DNA of 64,000 bases. Source: CAZAQB01 sp964487155. GTDB taxonomy: Bacteria > Pseudomonadota > Gammaproteobacteria > Nitrococcales > Nitrococcaceae. The notes below the pieces were generated by a model. It searched no databases. It was not told the DNA's origin and saw only the letters and a program-made list of their open reading frames with translations. A program made the translations under genes and the position numbers. Shown here piece by piece: positions 9,280 through 21,282 of the stretch. The stretch covers positions 28,218 to 92,217 of the forward strand of contig CAZAQB010000001.1 of the NCBI GenBank assembly GCA_964487155.1. The letters are read 5' to 3'. Position 1 is the first letter of the stretch, and the number at the start of each line of letters is the position of its first letter.

Positions 9280-10644
9280 CTAACGGCGCAGGGTCTGGGT
9301 GACGTCACTGCCGATGCGTAGGCTTACCGGGGCCGGCTCGCCGCCGGCACTGACGCCCGACTCATCCTGGACACCCAGCCAGCGGTCCACGCCTCCCAGG
9401 TAGCCGGATACGAACAGCCCGGTGAGGAAGGCCACCACCACCAGCACCGCCGCCAGCCCCAGCATGCCCCAGGGCACGGCGCGCCAGCGCGACGGCTGGT
9501 CGTCTTCGGGGCTGTTGGCAGGTTCCGGCGCCTCGGCAGCGGCTTCCGGCTCCGGAGCCTCCATGGGCTCACGGGGAGCGGCAGGAGCCGCGTACCGCCC
9601 ACCCGCCTCCCGAGGCTGCCACTGGCGGACGACGTCGTCTTCTTCCGCATCCGCGGCGCCGCTAGCGGGCTCGTCGAAGGCCCGGTCCAGGTCCGCGGAG
9701 ACCGCAGCGCCGTCAAAGCGCTGTCCGCCGCCCCGCGAGCCGCCGCCCGCCGCCACCCCGGCCAACTGCACCTCGGGCCGGCTTGGCAGCTCCGCTAGGA
9801 TGGCCAGGGCCTCGGACTCGCTGCAAGGCAGCAGCATCTCCTCGCGCAGATCCTCGATCACCGGCACCAGGTCCGAGAGCTCGAAGACCCGGCGCTCCTC
9901 GACGAAACCCAGCATCAGCAGCCGGGCCAGGATGTGGTTTATGCGCCGGGGAATGCCGCCGCTCAGGCGGTGGACCACGGGGAACAGGTCCTCTGAGAAG
10001 CGCGGATCGCCGTTCCAGCCCACCCGGGACAGGCGATGATCGATGTAGTCGCCGATCTCGTCGGGAGCCAGGGGCTCCAGGTGGCAGGCGGCGATCAGCC
10101 GCTGGTGGAGCTGTTCCATCCCCGGCTGGCGCACCACGTCCCGCAGGGGTTCCTGGCCCACCAGGAAGATCTGCAGCAGCGGCCGGCCGTCCTTTTCCAG
10201 GTTGGTGAGGAAGCGCAGCTCCTCCAGCGCTGCCTCGGGCAGCGCCTGGGCCTCGTCCACCACCAAGATGGGCCGCCGGCCGGAACGGTGATCGGCGTCC
10301 AGGCTGCGGATGATCTGGCGCAGCAGGGCCGCCTTGTCCAGGTGGTCGGCCCGCAGTCCCACGGCAAAGGCTATGGTGCGGACCAGCTCGGTCTGCTCCA
10401 CGGGAGAGGAGGCGATACGGATGATCCGCACCGGCGAGCCTTCGGCGGTGAGGATCAGGTCGTTGATGAGGGTGGTCTTGCCAGTGCCTGGCCGGCCCGT
10501 GCAGAGGACGAAGCCTTCCGCCCGCTGCACGCCGTAGTCCAGATACGCCTTGGCCTTCCGGAAGCTCCGGTGGTAGTAACAGAAGCGCTGATCTGGCGTC
10601 AGCCGGAACGGATCGCCCCGGAATCCGTAGAAGCTCTCGTACAT
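9280..10644 (-). CDS. ExeA/GspA-like AAA ATPase with C-terminal membrane anchor
   Basis: 454 residues. The start MYESFYGFRGDPF is the hallmark of the ExeA/MshM-type ATPases. Walker A GRPGTGKT lies at 50-57 and Walker B RPILVVDEAQ near 122-131; a helical lid domain follows. After about residue 270 comes a low-complexity Pro/Ala/Glu linker, then a membrane segment (about 385-407) and a short periplasmic tail. In Aeromonas, ExeA works with ExeB to place the type II secretin through peptidoglycan; relatives act in pilus or exopolysaccharide export. No secretion, pilus or PEP-CTERM gene is adjacent, so the partner is unknown. A GGGAGAGG purine run precedes the ATG. Confidence 0.75.
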   Translation of the reverse strand: MYESFYGFRGDPFRLTPDQRFCYYHRSFRKAKAYLDYGVQRAEGFVLCTGRPGTGKTTLINDLILTAEGSPVRIIRIASSPVEQTELVRTIAFAVGLRADHLDKAALLRQIIRSLDADHRSGRRPILVVDEAQALPEAALEELRFLTNLEKDGRPLLQIFLVGQEPLRDVVRQPGMEQLHQRLIAACHLEPLAPDEIGDYIDHRLSRVGWNGDPRFSEDLFPVVHRLSGGIPRRINHILARLLMLGFVEERRVFELSDLVPVIEDLREEMLLPCSESEALAILAELPSRPEVQLAGVAAGGGSRGGGQRFDGAAVSADLDRAFDEPASGAADAEEDDVVRQWQPREAGGRYAAPAAPREPMEAPEPEAAAEAPEPANSPEDDQPSRWRAVPWGMLGLAAVLVVVAFLTGLFVSGYLGGVDRWLGVQDESGVSAGGEPAPVSLRIGSDVTQTLRR

Positions 10645-10789
10645 TCTGCTGCCTCTCCCTGCGCCGTGACTGAACCGCGACAGGCCCGCCGGCGGCGACG
10701 CAGCTCACCCCCTCAAGGCTTCAGAGTAACACCTGAGACGTGGGAATGCGCGCACTTAGCGACAGCTCCGCACCACAGAACCGGCTTCC

Positions 10790-10830
10790 CGGGGCGGGCT
10801 TTCGCCAAGCGACACGACCCGCCCGCCCCG
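10790..10830 (-). terminator. Hairpin downstream of the cytochrome gene
   Basis: CGGGGCGGGC (10790-10799) pairs with GCCCGCCCCG (10821-10830) across a 21-base loop, 47 bases beyond the cytochrome stop. There is no T tract, so this is a stem with plausible but unproven terminator function. Confidence 0.4.
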
Positions 10831-10876
10831 CTGCACGAACCTGATCCGAGAACTCGGGCATTACGGGCGCGCTCGG

Positions 10877-11794
10877 CTACCGCGGCCGCAGACGCTCAAC
10901 CCGGATCGAGCCGTCGCGGCCCACATGACCCCGTACCTCCACATAGTCGCCCACACGGGGATCCTTGCGGATGCGCGCGCCGGAAACGTCCAGGGGCAGC
11001 CCGTCCAGGCTCCAGCGCCCGCTGAGGCGGCCATGCAGCCGCACCTCGGCGCCGGTGGGCATGGGCGCCTTCCGGCCATCCGGCCCCGGCGCCCCCGCAG
11101 CAATCCAGCGCTCCAGCAGGGCGATCTGTGCATCGTCCAGGTAGGGCGGGCCGTCGTAGGGCATGCGCGGCCAGGCGATCCCGGTTACCCGGCGCCACAG
11201 CTCGCTGGCCCGCGGCGAACCGGGCACCACCGCCACCCGCTCGCCGCTGCCCACCACCTGCTCCCAGCTGGACAGCCGCAGCCCTTCCGGCGGGCGTCCC
11301 ATGATGCCGTTGTCGCTATGGCACTTGGCGCAATGCTGCAGGAAAATGGGCTCCACGTGCCCGAAGTTCTCGCCGCTGCGCTCGGCCACCGGCGCCGCTC
11401 CGGCTGTCTCCTGCTCTGCGGCCGCGGAGCCGGAAGAGGCCCCCTCGGGCGCGCCTGCCTCGATCCAGCGCGCGACCCGGTCGATGTCGTCTTCCGCCAC
11501 CCAGGGCGGCCCGGTCAGCGGCATGCGGGGCTGGCTCTCGCCGCGCAGGCGGCGCAGCAGTTCGCTCTCGCCCGGCTGGCCGGGTTTCACCACCGCTCCC
11601 CGGCTGCTGCCCTCCATCACGCCCTGGTAGCCATCCAGGCTCAGCCCGAGGGGCGCCCCCGGGCCGCTGTGGCACATCACGCAGCGGTCCTGGAACAGCG
11701 GCTTGAGGTCCTGATAGGTGACCTGGGCCGCGGCATCAAGACTGGCCAGACCGCACAGGGCCAGCGCCAGGGCGGCAACTCGGGATCGAGGCAT
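10877..11794 (-). CDS. Periplasmic dihaem c-type cytochrome (planctomycete-type cytochrome C domains)
   Basis: 305 residues. A cleavable signal peptide (about 1-23, AAA-Q) is followed by two repeats of one domain type. Each has a CxxCH haem site (CVMCH at 38-42, CAKCH at 155-159) and a distal MPL/MPY methionine region followed by W(I)EAGAP. A linker rich in Ala/Ser/Glu separates them. After residue 235 comes a beta-rich tail (DYVEVRGHVGRDGSIRVERLR) like a DUF5666/OB-type domain. Likely a periplasmic electron carrier; its redox partner is not evident. It is divergent from cysB. Confidence 0.75.
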   Translation of the reverse strand: MPRSRVAALALALCGLASLDAAAQVTYQDLKPLFQDRCVMCHSGPGAPLGLSLDGYQGVMEGSSRGAVVKPGQPGESELLRRLRGESQPRMPLTGPPWVAEDDIDRVARWIEAGAPEGASSGSAAAEQETAGAAPVAERSGENFGHVEPIFLQHCAKCHSDNGIMGRPPEGLRLSSWEQVVGSGERVAVVPGSPRASELWRRVTGIAWPRMPYDGPPYLDDAQIALLERWIAAGAPGPDGRKAPMPTGAEVRLHGRLSGRWSLDGLPLDVSGARIRKDPRVGDYVEVRGHVGRDGSIRVERLRPR

Positions 11795-11892
11795 GGACGG
11801 CTCCAGGACAGACGATCAGCTGTGAAACGGCATCCTGGCGGATTGTGGACCAACCCCCGGCGGCTTGCGAGGGTGCCGCCGCCAGTGGACAG

Positions 11893-11904
11893 ATTTGTTC
11901 AAAT
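11893..11904. promoter_or_regulatory. Dyad in the cytochrome-cysB divergent intergenic region
   Basis: ATTTG-TT-CAAAT is a 12-base dyad in the 165-bp region between two divergent genes, 56 bases before cysB. LysR-type regulators bind interrupted dyads and often control themselves, so autoregulation by CysB is possible. Promoter elements are not clear. Confidence 0.3.
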
Positions 11905-11959
11905 TTGCGACCGGGCCCAGAATCGCACGGGTCCGCCAGACCATCGCGAGCCGCGCGCC

Positions 11960-12940
11960 GTGAAACTGAACCAGTTGCGTTACATCTGTGAGGTGGCCCA
12001 GCGGGGACTCAACGTCTCCGCGGCCGCCGAAGCCCTCTACACCTCCCAGCCCGGCGTCAGCAAGCAGATCCGGCTGCTGGAGGACGAACTCGGGGTCCAG
12101 ATCTTCGAGCGCAGCGGCAAGCACCTTGCCCGGGTCACGCCGGCGGGGGAGCAGATTCTGGCGGTGGCCCAGCGCGTGCTGCTGGAGACCCAGAACATCC
12201 GGGCCATCGCCGAGGAGCACCAGCACGAAGCCCGCGGCAGCCTGTCCATCGCCACCACCCACACCCAGGCACGCCACGCGCTGCCGCCGGTGGTGGAGGC
12301 CTTCCGCCGGCGCTATCCCCAGGTGAGCCTGCACATGCATCAGGGCACGCCGCTGCAGATCGCAGAGCTGGCCGCCCGGGGGTCTGTGGATTTCGCCATC
12401 GCCACCGAGGCCCTGGAGCTGTTCGAGGATCTGGTGATGATGCCCTGCTACCGCTGGAACCGGAGCATCATCGTGCCCCGGGGCCATCCCCTCCGGGAGG
12501 CCCGGCCCCTGACCCTGGAGGCCGTGGCCCGGTACCCCATCGTCACCTACGTATTCGGCTTCACCGGCCGCTCCAAGCTCGACCGGGCATTCGCCGCCGC
12601 CGGCCTGCAACCGGACGTGGTGTTCACCGCGACCGACTCGGAGGTGATCAAGACCTACGTGGGACTGGGCCTGGGAGTGGGCATCATGGCGACCATGGCC
12701 TTCGAGCCACAGCGCGACCTGGGCCTGGAGGCCTTGGACGCCTCCCACCTTTTCGAGCCCAGCGTCACCAACATCGGCTTCCGCCGGGGCGCCTACCTGC
12801 GCCGCTACATGCTGGACTTCATCGAACTGTTCGCCCCCCACCTGACCGAGGACGAGGTGCAACGCTTCCTCGCCGCCCGCACTGAGGATGCGCGCGAGGC
12901 GCTGTTCGACGAACTGCGCCCGCTGCTGGGGGAGCGCTGA
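11960..12940 (+). CDS. cysB: LysR-type regulator CysB
   Basis: 326 residues aligning end to end with E. coli CysB. Shared blocks include LNVSAAAEALYTSQPGVSKQ (winged HTH), FERSGKHLARVTPAG, IATTHTQARHALP, VSLHMHQGTPLQIAE, LVMMPCYRWNRSI, VTYVFGFTGRS and the FIELFAPHL tail. CysB activates sulfate assimilation and cysteine synthesis, with N-acetylserine as inducer. I chose the GTG at 11960, which gives the family N-terminus KLNQLRYICEV; the Shine-Dalgarno is weak. The final 50 bases of the gene are repeated after the N run. Confidence 0.93.
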   Translation: MKLNQLRYICEVAQRGLNVSAAAEALYTSQPGVSKQIRLLEDELGVQIFERSGKHLARVTPAGEQILAVAQRVLLETQNIRAIAEEHQHEARGSLSIATTHTQARHALPPVVEAFRRRYPQVSLHMHQGTPLQIAELAARGSVDFAIATEALELFEDLVMMPCYRWNRSIIVPRGHPLREARPLTLEAVARYPIVTYVFGFTGRSKLDRAFAAAGLQPDVVFTATDSEVIKTYVGLGLGVGIMATMAFEPQRDLGLEALDASHLFEPSVTNIGFRRGAYLRRYMLDFIELFAPHLTEDEVQRFLAARTEDAREALFDELRPLLGER

Positions 12941-12945
12941 AGCGC

Positions 12946-13045
12946 NNNNNNNNNNNNNNNNNNNNNNNNNNNNNNNNNNNNNNNNNNNNNNNNNNNNNNN
13001 NNNNNNNNNNNNNNNNNNNNNNNNNNNNNNNNNNNNNNNNNNNNN
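12946..13045. other. Assembly gap (100 N), probably an artefact between overlapping contigs
   Basis: Exactly 100 N separate two identical 55-base segments, 12891-12945 (end of cysB plus five bases) and 13046-13100. A fixed-length N run with a duplicated edge is what a scaffolder leaves when two contigs that share a k-mer-sized overlap are joined by an estimated gap. The true sequence probably runs from 12945 straight to 13101, though lost sequence cannot be excluded. Confidence 0.85.
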
Positions 13046-13130
13046 CGCGCGAGGCGCTGTTCGACGAACTGCGCCCGCTGCTGGGGGAGCGCTGAAGCGC
13101 CGACCCCGAGCCCAGTGCTTCACCCAAGAT

Positions 13131-13231
13131 GCCGGATGCGCTTCGCTTATCCGGCCTACGCGCTCGACCAACCCGCCCGGCGCGACCGGGGCCCGCGTAG
13201 GCCAAATAAGGCGCGCAGCGCCGCATCCGGC
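13131..13231. repeat. Pair of REP-like palindromes in inverted orientation (BIME-like)
   Basis: GCCGGATGCGCTTCGCTTAT at 13131 (unit to 13159) and its inverted partner at 13197-13231 (reverse complement GCCGGATGCGGCGCTGCGCG...) form a head-to-head pair. Each unit has its own GCCGGAT/ATCCGGC stem. The units closely resemble enterobacterial REP sequences. No REP-associated tyrosine transposase lies in the window. With the N gap and the heptamer run this accounts for most of the 12941-13429 non-coding stretch. Confidence 0.6.
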
Positions 13232-13389
13232 GTCCCCGATGTTAGGTACCGGGTCCGCGCGGCTCATCTGCCGCGGCGGCCCCCGATAACCAGTTGGCTG
13301 CGTACCCAGTACTCAGCACCCTGAGACCGGCCGGGGCGGAGTAACCCAGGCGTCATATACCGGCACCTCGCCCGCTGACGCCCGCCACT

Positions 13390-13416
13390 CAGTCCGCAGT
13401 CCTCAGTCCCCAGTCC
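13390..13416 (-). repeat. Short CAGTCCN heptamer run
   Basis: Four tandem CAGTCC(N) units lie 14 bases beyond the serS stop codon. Read on the minus strand they are GGACTG(A/G/C) units, the same heptamer that forms the long array at 63731-63800. Confidence 0.6.
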
Positions 13417-13429
13417 TTCCCCATGAGGC

Positions 13430-16035
<2,606 letters not shown>

Positions 16036-16043
<8 letters not shown>

Positions 16044-16677
16044 CGGCGCCCGGCGCCGGCATGCCCGCCGGCGCCACCACGTCCACGCCGTCCGGGGGCT
16101 GGAAACGGAACCGCCGGTCCGGCAGGGAGACGTTGGTCTGGATGTCCTCCAGAAGGAAGCGGGTGATCTGCCCCAGGCCGTCGTCGATCAGGATCTCCCG
16201 GGGCACGCCCTGTTCCAGGCGCAGGCGCACCTCCTGGAAGTCCCACTCTCCACCCCGGGGCCGCAGGGCCAGCCAGCCCTCCGCCTCGGCCGGCTCGACG
16301 TGGAAGCTGCGCCCCAGTCCCTGGTAGTCGCCGCTCAGCAGGGCTCCTGCACCCACGCCCAGGGTATCGCCCTGGGGGCGCACCGTGACCTGGGCCAGTT
16401 CCTGATCGTAGACCCACAGGCGTTCGCCGTCGGCGACGATCTGCTGGGCGAACGGCGTCTCGTAGACGAAACGGAAACGATCCGGGCGCTTGATGGCCAG
16501 GCGCCCCTCGGAGCGGTCCATCAGCTCGCCGTCGGGCCCCAGGGTCTCCTGGGTGAAGCGGCCCTGGAGAGTGCGCACCTCCACGAAGTAGCGCTGCAGT
16601 TCAGCGATCTGAGCTGGCGGGGTGGCCGCAGCCACGGCGCTGCAGGCAAGCAGCAGGAGAATCGGCAGGATGCGCAT
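16036..16677 (-). CDS. lolA: Outer-membrane lipoprotein carrier protein LolA
   Basis: 213 residues. The signal peptide MRILPILLLLACSAVAAA is followed by the LolA start QIAELQRYFVEVRTLQGRFTQ and an 11-strand half-barrel pattern including RPDRFRFVYETPFAQQIVADG and a DGLGQITRFLLEDIQTN block. LolA collects lipoproteins released by LolCDE and carries them across the periplasm to LolB. It overlaps rarA by 8 bases and follows ftsK by 67 bases, the standard gammaproteobacterial order. Confidence 0.95.
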
Positions 16678-16744
16678 GGGGTTTCCTGAATCGAGCCATG
16701 GAGTCGGCCGCCAGTGGCGGATGGCCCCGCCGGATCGGGGCGGG

Positions 16745-19066
16745 TCAGTCCTCCGGCGGCGCCGCCGCCAGCACCTCGCGGGAGCCGTTGGGCTGCAGCG
16801 GGCCGACGATGCCGGCGGACTCCATCTCTTCCACCAGCCGGGCGGCCCGGTTGTAGCCGATCTTCAGCCGGCGCTGCACGCCGGATACCGATGCCCGCCG
16901 GGTCTCGGTAACCACCCGCACCGCCTGGTCGTAGAGCGGGTCGGCCTCACCGCCGGCGTCCTCCCCCGGGATGCCCGGCAGGGGTGAGGTCTCCGGGCCG
17001 GGGCCGTCCACCAGTTCGGTCAGGTAATCCGGCGCACCGGTGGCCCGGATGAACTCCGCCACCCGGTGCACTTCGGCATCGGACACGAATGCTCCGTGGA
17101 CCCGTTCCGGCAGGCCGCGGTTCCCGGGCCCCAGGTAGAGCATGTCGCCGTGCCCCAGCAGGGACTCGGCGCCCATCTGGTCGAGGATGGTGCGGGAATC
17201 CACCCGGGAGGACACCTGGAAGGCCATGCGGGTCGGGATGTTGGCCTTGATGAGGCCGGTGATCACATCCACCGACGGGCGCTGGGTGGCGAGCACCAGG
17301 TGGACGCCCGCCGCCCTCGCCTTCTGGGCGAGGCGGGCGATGAGCTCCTCGACCTTCTTGCCCACCATCATCATCATGTCGGCGAACTCGTCCACCACCA
17401 CGACCACGAACGGCAGCGGTTCCAGCTCCGGGGCCTGGGGGGGCTCGACGCCCTCCTCCAGCACCAGTGGCTCCGTCGGCATCCAGAACGGATCCCGCAA
17501 CGGTTCGCCACGCTCCCGGGCGTCACGGATCTTGCGGTTGGCGCCGCTGATGTTGCGCACGCCGAGTTCGGCCATCAGCCGGTAGCGGCGCTCCATCTCC
17601 GCCACGCACCAGCGCAGGGCGTTTGCGGCCTCCTTCATGTCGGTGACCACCGGGGCCAGCAGGTGGGGAATGCCGTCGTAGACCGACAGCTCGAGCATCT
17701 TCGGGTCGATCATGATCATGCGCACCTGCTCCGGCGAGTTCCGGTAGAGCAGGCTCAGGATCATGGCATTGATGCCCACCGATTTGCCGGAGCCGGTGGT
17801 GCCGGCCACCAGCAGGTGGGGCATACGGGTGAGGTCCACCACCACGCTCTGGCCGGCGATGTCCTTGCCGATGGCCAGCGGCAGTCCGCCGCCGGCCCGC
17901 TCGAAGCCCTCGGAGCGCACGATCTCCGAGAGCGCGATGACCTGCCGGTTGGCGTTGGGAATCTCCAGGCCGACCACCGACTTGCCAGGGATCACCTCCA
18001 CCACCCGCACGGCGGTCACCGACAGGGCCCGGGCCAGGTCCTTGGAGAGGTTGGAGATCTGGCTCACCTTGATGCCGGCGGCCGGCTGCAGCTCGAAGCG
18101 GGTCACCACCGGGCCCGGCTGCACCGCCTCGACCTGCACCTCCACGCCGAAGTCCCGCAGCTTCAGCTCCACCTGCCGGGACATGGCCTCGAGGGCGTCC
18201 GCGCTGAAGCCCTCGGGCTGGTCCTTGGGGGCATCCAGAAGCGACACCGGGGGCGGTTCGCCGGGCCGGGCGTCCTCGAACAGCGGGATCTGGCGCTCCG
18301 CCTGAGCCCGCTTGCCGGGGGCGGGAGCCGGCGCGGGGGGACCGATGCGCGGCGGATCGCGACGCCGGGCGGCGTCCTTCACCCGGGCCACGGTGCGTGC
18401 CTTGCGCGCCCGACGCCCGGCCCAGGCATCCCGGGCGCGCCCCAGCAGCCGCGCCAGGCCGCCCGCCGCCAGCAGCGCGAGCCGGCCCGTGTAATCCGTC
18501 AGGCGCAGCCATGACAGACCGGTGAACAGGGTCACGCCCGCCAGGAACACCGCCAGAGACAGAAGCGTAGCGCCGGTGAAGCTGAAGGCGGCGTCCAGGG
18601 CCCGGGCCATAACCTCGCCAAGAACGCCCCCGGAGCTCAGCGGCACGGTGCCCGGCACTGGCTCGAAGTGCAGCGTGGCGAGCGCGCTGCCCGCCACCAC
18701 CGTGGCCACGAAGCCGGCCAGCCGCAGGCCGAACACGCCCCAGTGGAAACGCCCGTCGCGCCGGTTCCAGGTAAACGCCAGGGCCGCAGCGACGGCGATC
18801 AGCGCGGGTACCAGATAGGCCAGATAGCCCACCAGGTACAGGCTCAGATCGGCAAACCACGCGCCGACCACGCCGCCCGAGTTGCGCACGGCATCCGCGG
18901 AGGTACTGTAGCTCCAGCCGGGGTCCGCCGGATCGTAGGTCACCAGGGCCAGCAGCAGGAAGGCGGCCACCGCCAGCAGCAGCAGCAGGGCCGCTTCCCG
19001 CAGGCCGCGGCCCAGGTGCCGGGCGATGGGCGTGGAGAGCGTGCTTTGGGTGTCGGTATTGGCCAC
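16745..19066 (-). CDS. ftsK: DNA translocase FtsK
   Basis: About 773 residues. Four N-terminal membrane segments (up to about residue 190) anchor the protein at the septum. A short basic/proline linker precedes the RecA-like motor, with Walker [11 protein letters not shown] and [14 protein letters not shown], and a C-terminal gamma winged-helix domain ([20 protein letters not shown]) that reads KOPS. FtsK couples division to chromosome segregation and XerCD recombination. The linker is far shorter than in E. coli, as in many relatives. Start: GTG at 19066 ([12 protein letters not shown]) fits family N-termini; a TTG at 19108 would add 14 residues and cannot be excluded. Neither start has a strong Shine-Dalgarno. 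Confidence 0.94.
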   Translation of the reverse strand: MANTDTQSTLSTPIARHLGRGLREAALLLLLAVAAFLLLALVTYDPADPGWSYSTSADAVRNSGGVVGAWFADLSLYLVGYLAYLVPALIAVAAALAFTWNRRDGRFHWGVFGLRLAGFVATVVAGSALATLHFEPVPGTVPLSSGGVLGEVMARALDAAFSFTGATLLSLAVFLAGVTLFTGLSWLRLTDYTGRLALLAAGGLARLLGRARDAWAGRRARKARTVARVKDAARRRDPPRIGPPAPAPAPGKRAQAERQIPLFEDARPGEPPPVSLLDAPKDQPEGFSADALEAMSRQVELKLRDFGVEVQVEAVQPGPVVTRFELQPAAGIKVSQISNLSKDLARALSVTAVRVVEVIPGKSVVGLEIPNANRQVIALSEIVRSEGFERAGGGLPLAIGKDIAGQSVVVDLTRMPHLLVAGTTGSGKSVGINAMILSLLYRNSPEQVRMIMIDPKMLELSVYDGIPHLLAPVVTDMKEAANALRWCVAEMERRYRLMAELGVRNISGANRKIRDARERGEPLRDPFWMPTEPLVLEEGVEPPQAPELEPLPFVVVVVDEFADMMMMVGKKVEELIARLAQKARAAGVHLVLATQRPSVDVITGLIKANIPTRMAFQVSSRVDSRTILDQMGAESLLGHGDMLYLGPGNRGLPERVHGAFVSDAEVHRVAEFIRATGAPDYLTELVDGPGPETSPLPGIPGEDAGGEADPLYDQAVRVVTETRRASVSGVQRRLKIGYNRAARLVEEMESAGIVGPLQPNGSREVLAAAPPED

Positions 19067-19354
19067 GGGCAGTGCCGGCTCAGCAAAGCCAAGAGATGAT
19101 GGGAACAATGTGCGCTAAGGCATTCAAGCGCAAAATACCATACCGGCCTTCGGCCAGTGAGCGCCAGCGCCGCCCCGGGCCCGCATTGGCCACCGAGGGC
19201 CGCCGTTCCAGAGCTGCACCGGGCCGGCGTAGCGGCACCCCGGCCCGCGGTGGATTATACATGATCGGCCTTCCGCCCCCCCGCAGGCCGGGGGGCCGCG
19301 TTGCCTGGCAGCCTGTCGGACTTAGGCTGCTGGCAGAACTAAGCCTACCGCGAG

Positions 19355-20539
19355 ATGTCCCCAGCCTTGATGGAAGTGCACGTACTGGAGAGCCTCGGCG
19401 AGGTCAGCCCTACTCGGTGGGACGGCCTCGTCGGCACGGATCAGCCGTTTCTCAGCCATGGCTTCCTCCGAGCGCTGGAGGCCCACGGCTGCGTCGGCCC
19501 CGACCAGGGCTGGATCCCCCAGCACCTGCTGCTCTACGAGGGAGACCGGCTGCTCGCCGCAGCGCCCGCCTATCTCAAGCTTCATTCCTGGGGCGAGTTC
19601 GTATTCGACTTTGCGTGGGCGGACGCCTACGCCCGCCACGGGCTGGACTACTACCCCAAGCTGGTGCTCGCCGTGCCCCTCACCCCGGTAACCGGCCCCC
19701 GGATCCTGGTGCGGGATGAAGGGCTGCGGCCGCAGGCGGAAGCCGCGCTCGCCGCGGCGGCCCTGGAGCTCTGCCGCCGGCTGGGGCTAAGCTCGGTGCA
19801 CTGGCTGTTCCCGGAGGCCGGGCTTGCAAGGCGGCTGCAGGCGGCCGGCTGGGGACTGCGCATGGGCTGCCAGTACCACTGGCGGAACGCCGGCTACCGG
19901 GACTTCGACGACTTTCTGGAGGGCTTCAGCTCCAAGAAACGCAAGAACATCCGCCGGGAGCGGCGCCGGGTGGCGGACGCCGGTGTGGAGATGGCGGTGC
20001 ACGAGGGCCCGGACGTCTCCCCGGAGCTCTGGTCGGCCATGCACCGCTTCTACCGGGACACCTTCCTCGCCCATGGCAATCCGCCGGTGATGAGCGAGGC
20101 ATTCTTCAGGGAACTCGGGGAGCGGCTGGCTTCGCAGGTCGTCGTGGTGGAGGCGTGCCGCCATGGGCGCCCCATCGCCGGCGCCCTGTGCCTGCAGGAC
20201 GGCACGGCGCTGTACGGCCGCTACTGGGGCTGCGACGAGGAGCTGGACGGCCTGCATTTCGAGACCTGCTACTACCAGGGCATCGAGCATTGCATCGCCC
20301 GCGGGCTCGGCCGCTTCGAGCCGGGCGCCCAGGGCCAGCACAAGATCCCCCGGGGCTTCCTGCCGACACCCACCTACTCCTGCCATCATCTGGAACATGC
20401 GGACTTCCGGCGCGCGGTCGACGATTTTCTCGGCCGCGAGCGCGCCGCGGTGAGCGGCTACATCGAGGATGCACGCCGCCAGGGGCCGTTCCGATCGGAG
20501 GTGCTGGAGCGGCTCTCCCGGGAGGACCTGCCCCGATGA
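19355..20539 (+). CDS. FemAB-like/DUF482 N-acyltransferase-fold protein
   Basis: 394 residues of the PF04339 (peptidogalycan biosynthesis/FemAB-like) family. Markers are PFLSHGFLRALE, the tract FSSKKRKNIRRERRRV, HRFYRDTF, and HHLEHADFRRAVDDFL at the end. The fold is a GNAT-like acyltransferase and relatives include tRNA-dependent cell-wall ligases, but the substrate is unknown. It overlaps aat by four bases (ATGA), which places it in one operon with the aminoacyl-tRNA-protein transferases aat and bpt. An alternative ATG lies 15 bases downstream. Intergenic DNA before it (19067-19354) contains a TATACAT motif that could serve either direction. Confidence 0.75.
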   Translation: MSPALMEVHVLESLGEVSPTRWDGLVGTDQPFLSHGFLRALEAHGCVGPDQGWIPQHLLLYEGDRLLAAAPAYLKLHSWGEFVFDFAWADAYARHGLDYYPKLVLAVPLTPVTGPRILVRDEGLRPQAEAALAAAALELCRRLGLSSVHWLFPEAGLARRLQAAGWGLRMGCQYHWRNAGYRDFDDFLEGFSSKKRKNIRRERRRVADAGVEMAVHEGPDVSPELWSAMHRFYRDTFLAHGNPPVMSEAFFRELGERLASQVVVVEACRHGRPIAGALCLQDGTALYGRYWGCDEELDGLHFETCYYQGIEHCIARGLGRFEPGAQGQHKIPRGFLPTPTYSCHHLEHADFRRAVDDFLGRERAAVSGYIEDARRQGPFRSEVLERLSREDLPR

Positions 20540-21282
20540 CCCTGCCGTGGATCCACCCGCAGGCGCCGCCCGAGGCCTTCCCCGACCCCCGGCACGCGCT
20601 CGACTCCCCCAACGGCCTGCTGGCCGCCGGCGGCTCGCTGGCCCCGGAGCGGCTGGTGGCCGCCTATCGCCAGGGCATCTTCCCCTGGTACTCGGATGGC
20701 CAGCCTTTGCTGTGGTGGAGCCCCGACCCCCGCATGCTGCTCTATCCCGGCGCCCTGCGAGCGTCCCGCAGCCTGGTCCGCCGGCTGCGCGCCGGCGGCT
20801 TCCAGGTGACTCTCGACCGGAATTTTTCCGCGGTCGTCGCCGGTTGCGCCGCACCCCGCCGGGACGAGCCCGGAACCTGGATCACCACGGCCATGCGCCA
20901 CGCCTATGGGGAACTGCATCGGCGCGGCCTCGCCCACAGTGTCGAGGTCTGGCAGGGTGAAGCCCTCGCCGGCGGGCTCTACGGCGTGTCCCTGGGGGCG
21001 GCATTCTTCGGCGAATCGATGTTCAGCCGAGCCGACGACGCCAGCAAGGTGGCTCTGGCCTGGCTGGCGGGTCAGCTGCGCCGCTGGGGCTTCCACTTCA
21101 TCGACTGTCAGCTGCCCACGCCCCACCTGCAGCGCCTGGGTGGCGTCCCGGTGCCGCGCGAGATGTTTCTCGCGGAGCTGGCCCAGGCGGGCTGCGAGCG
21201 CACCCGCTCCGGGTCATGGAGCTTCGACCCGGACCTGGAGCCCGAGAACCTGATCCGGGAGCTGCGCCATGAAACACCGTGA
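20536..21282 (+). CDS. aat: Leucyl/phenylalanyl-tRNA-protein transferase
   Basis: 248 residues, a typical length. Family blocks are GLLAAGGSLAPERLVAAYRQ, GIFPWYSDGQPLLWWSPDPR, GTWITTAMRHAY, GGLYGVSLGAAFFGESMFS and IDCQLPTPHLQRLGG. Aat transfers Leu or Phe from tRNA to proteins with N-terminal Lys or Arg, creating primary N-degrons. The ATG overlaps the previous stop as ATGA, and bpt begins 14 bases before the aat stop. Confidence 0.97.
   Translation: MTLPWIHPQAPPEAFPDPRHALDSPNGLLAAGGSLAPERLVAAYRQGIFPWYSDGQPLLWWSPDPRMLLYPGALRASRSLVRRLRAGGFQVTLDRNFSAVVAGCAAPRRDEPGTWITTAMRHAYGELHRRGLAHSVEVWQGEALAGGLYGVSLGAAFFGESMFSRADDASKVALAWLAGQLRRWGFHFIDCQLPTPHLQRLGGVPVPREMFLAELAQAGCERTRSGSWSFDPDLEPENLIRELRHETP

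Noticed and set aside
9043..9283. Small ORFs inside the 208-bp inverted-repeat element
   Set aside because: They cross the terminal repeats, lack ribosome sites and have no protein-like composition.
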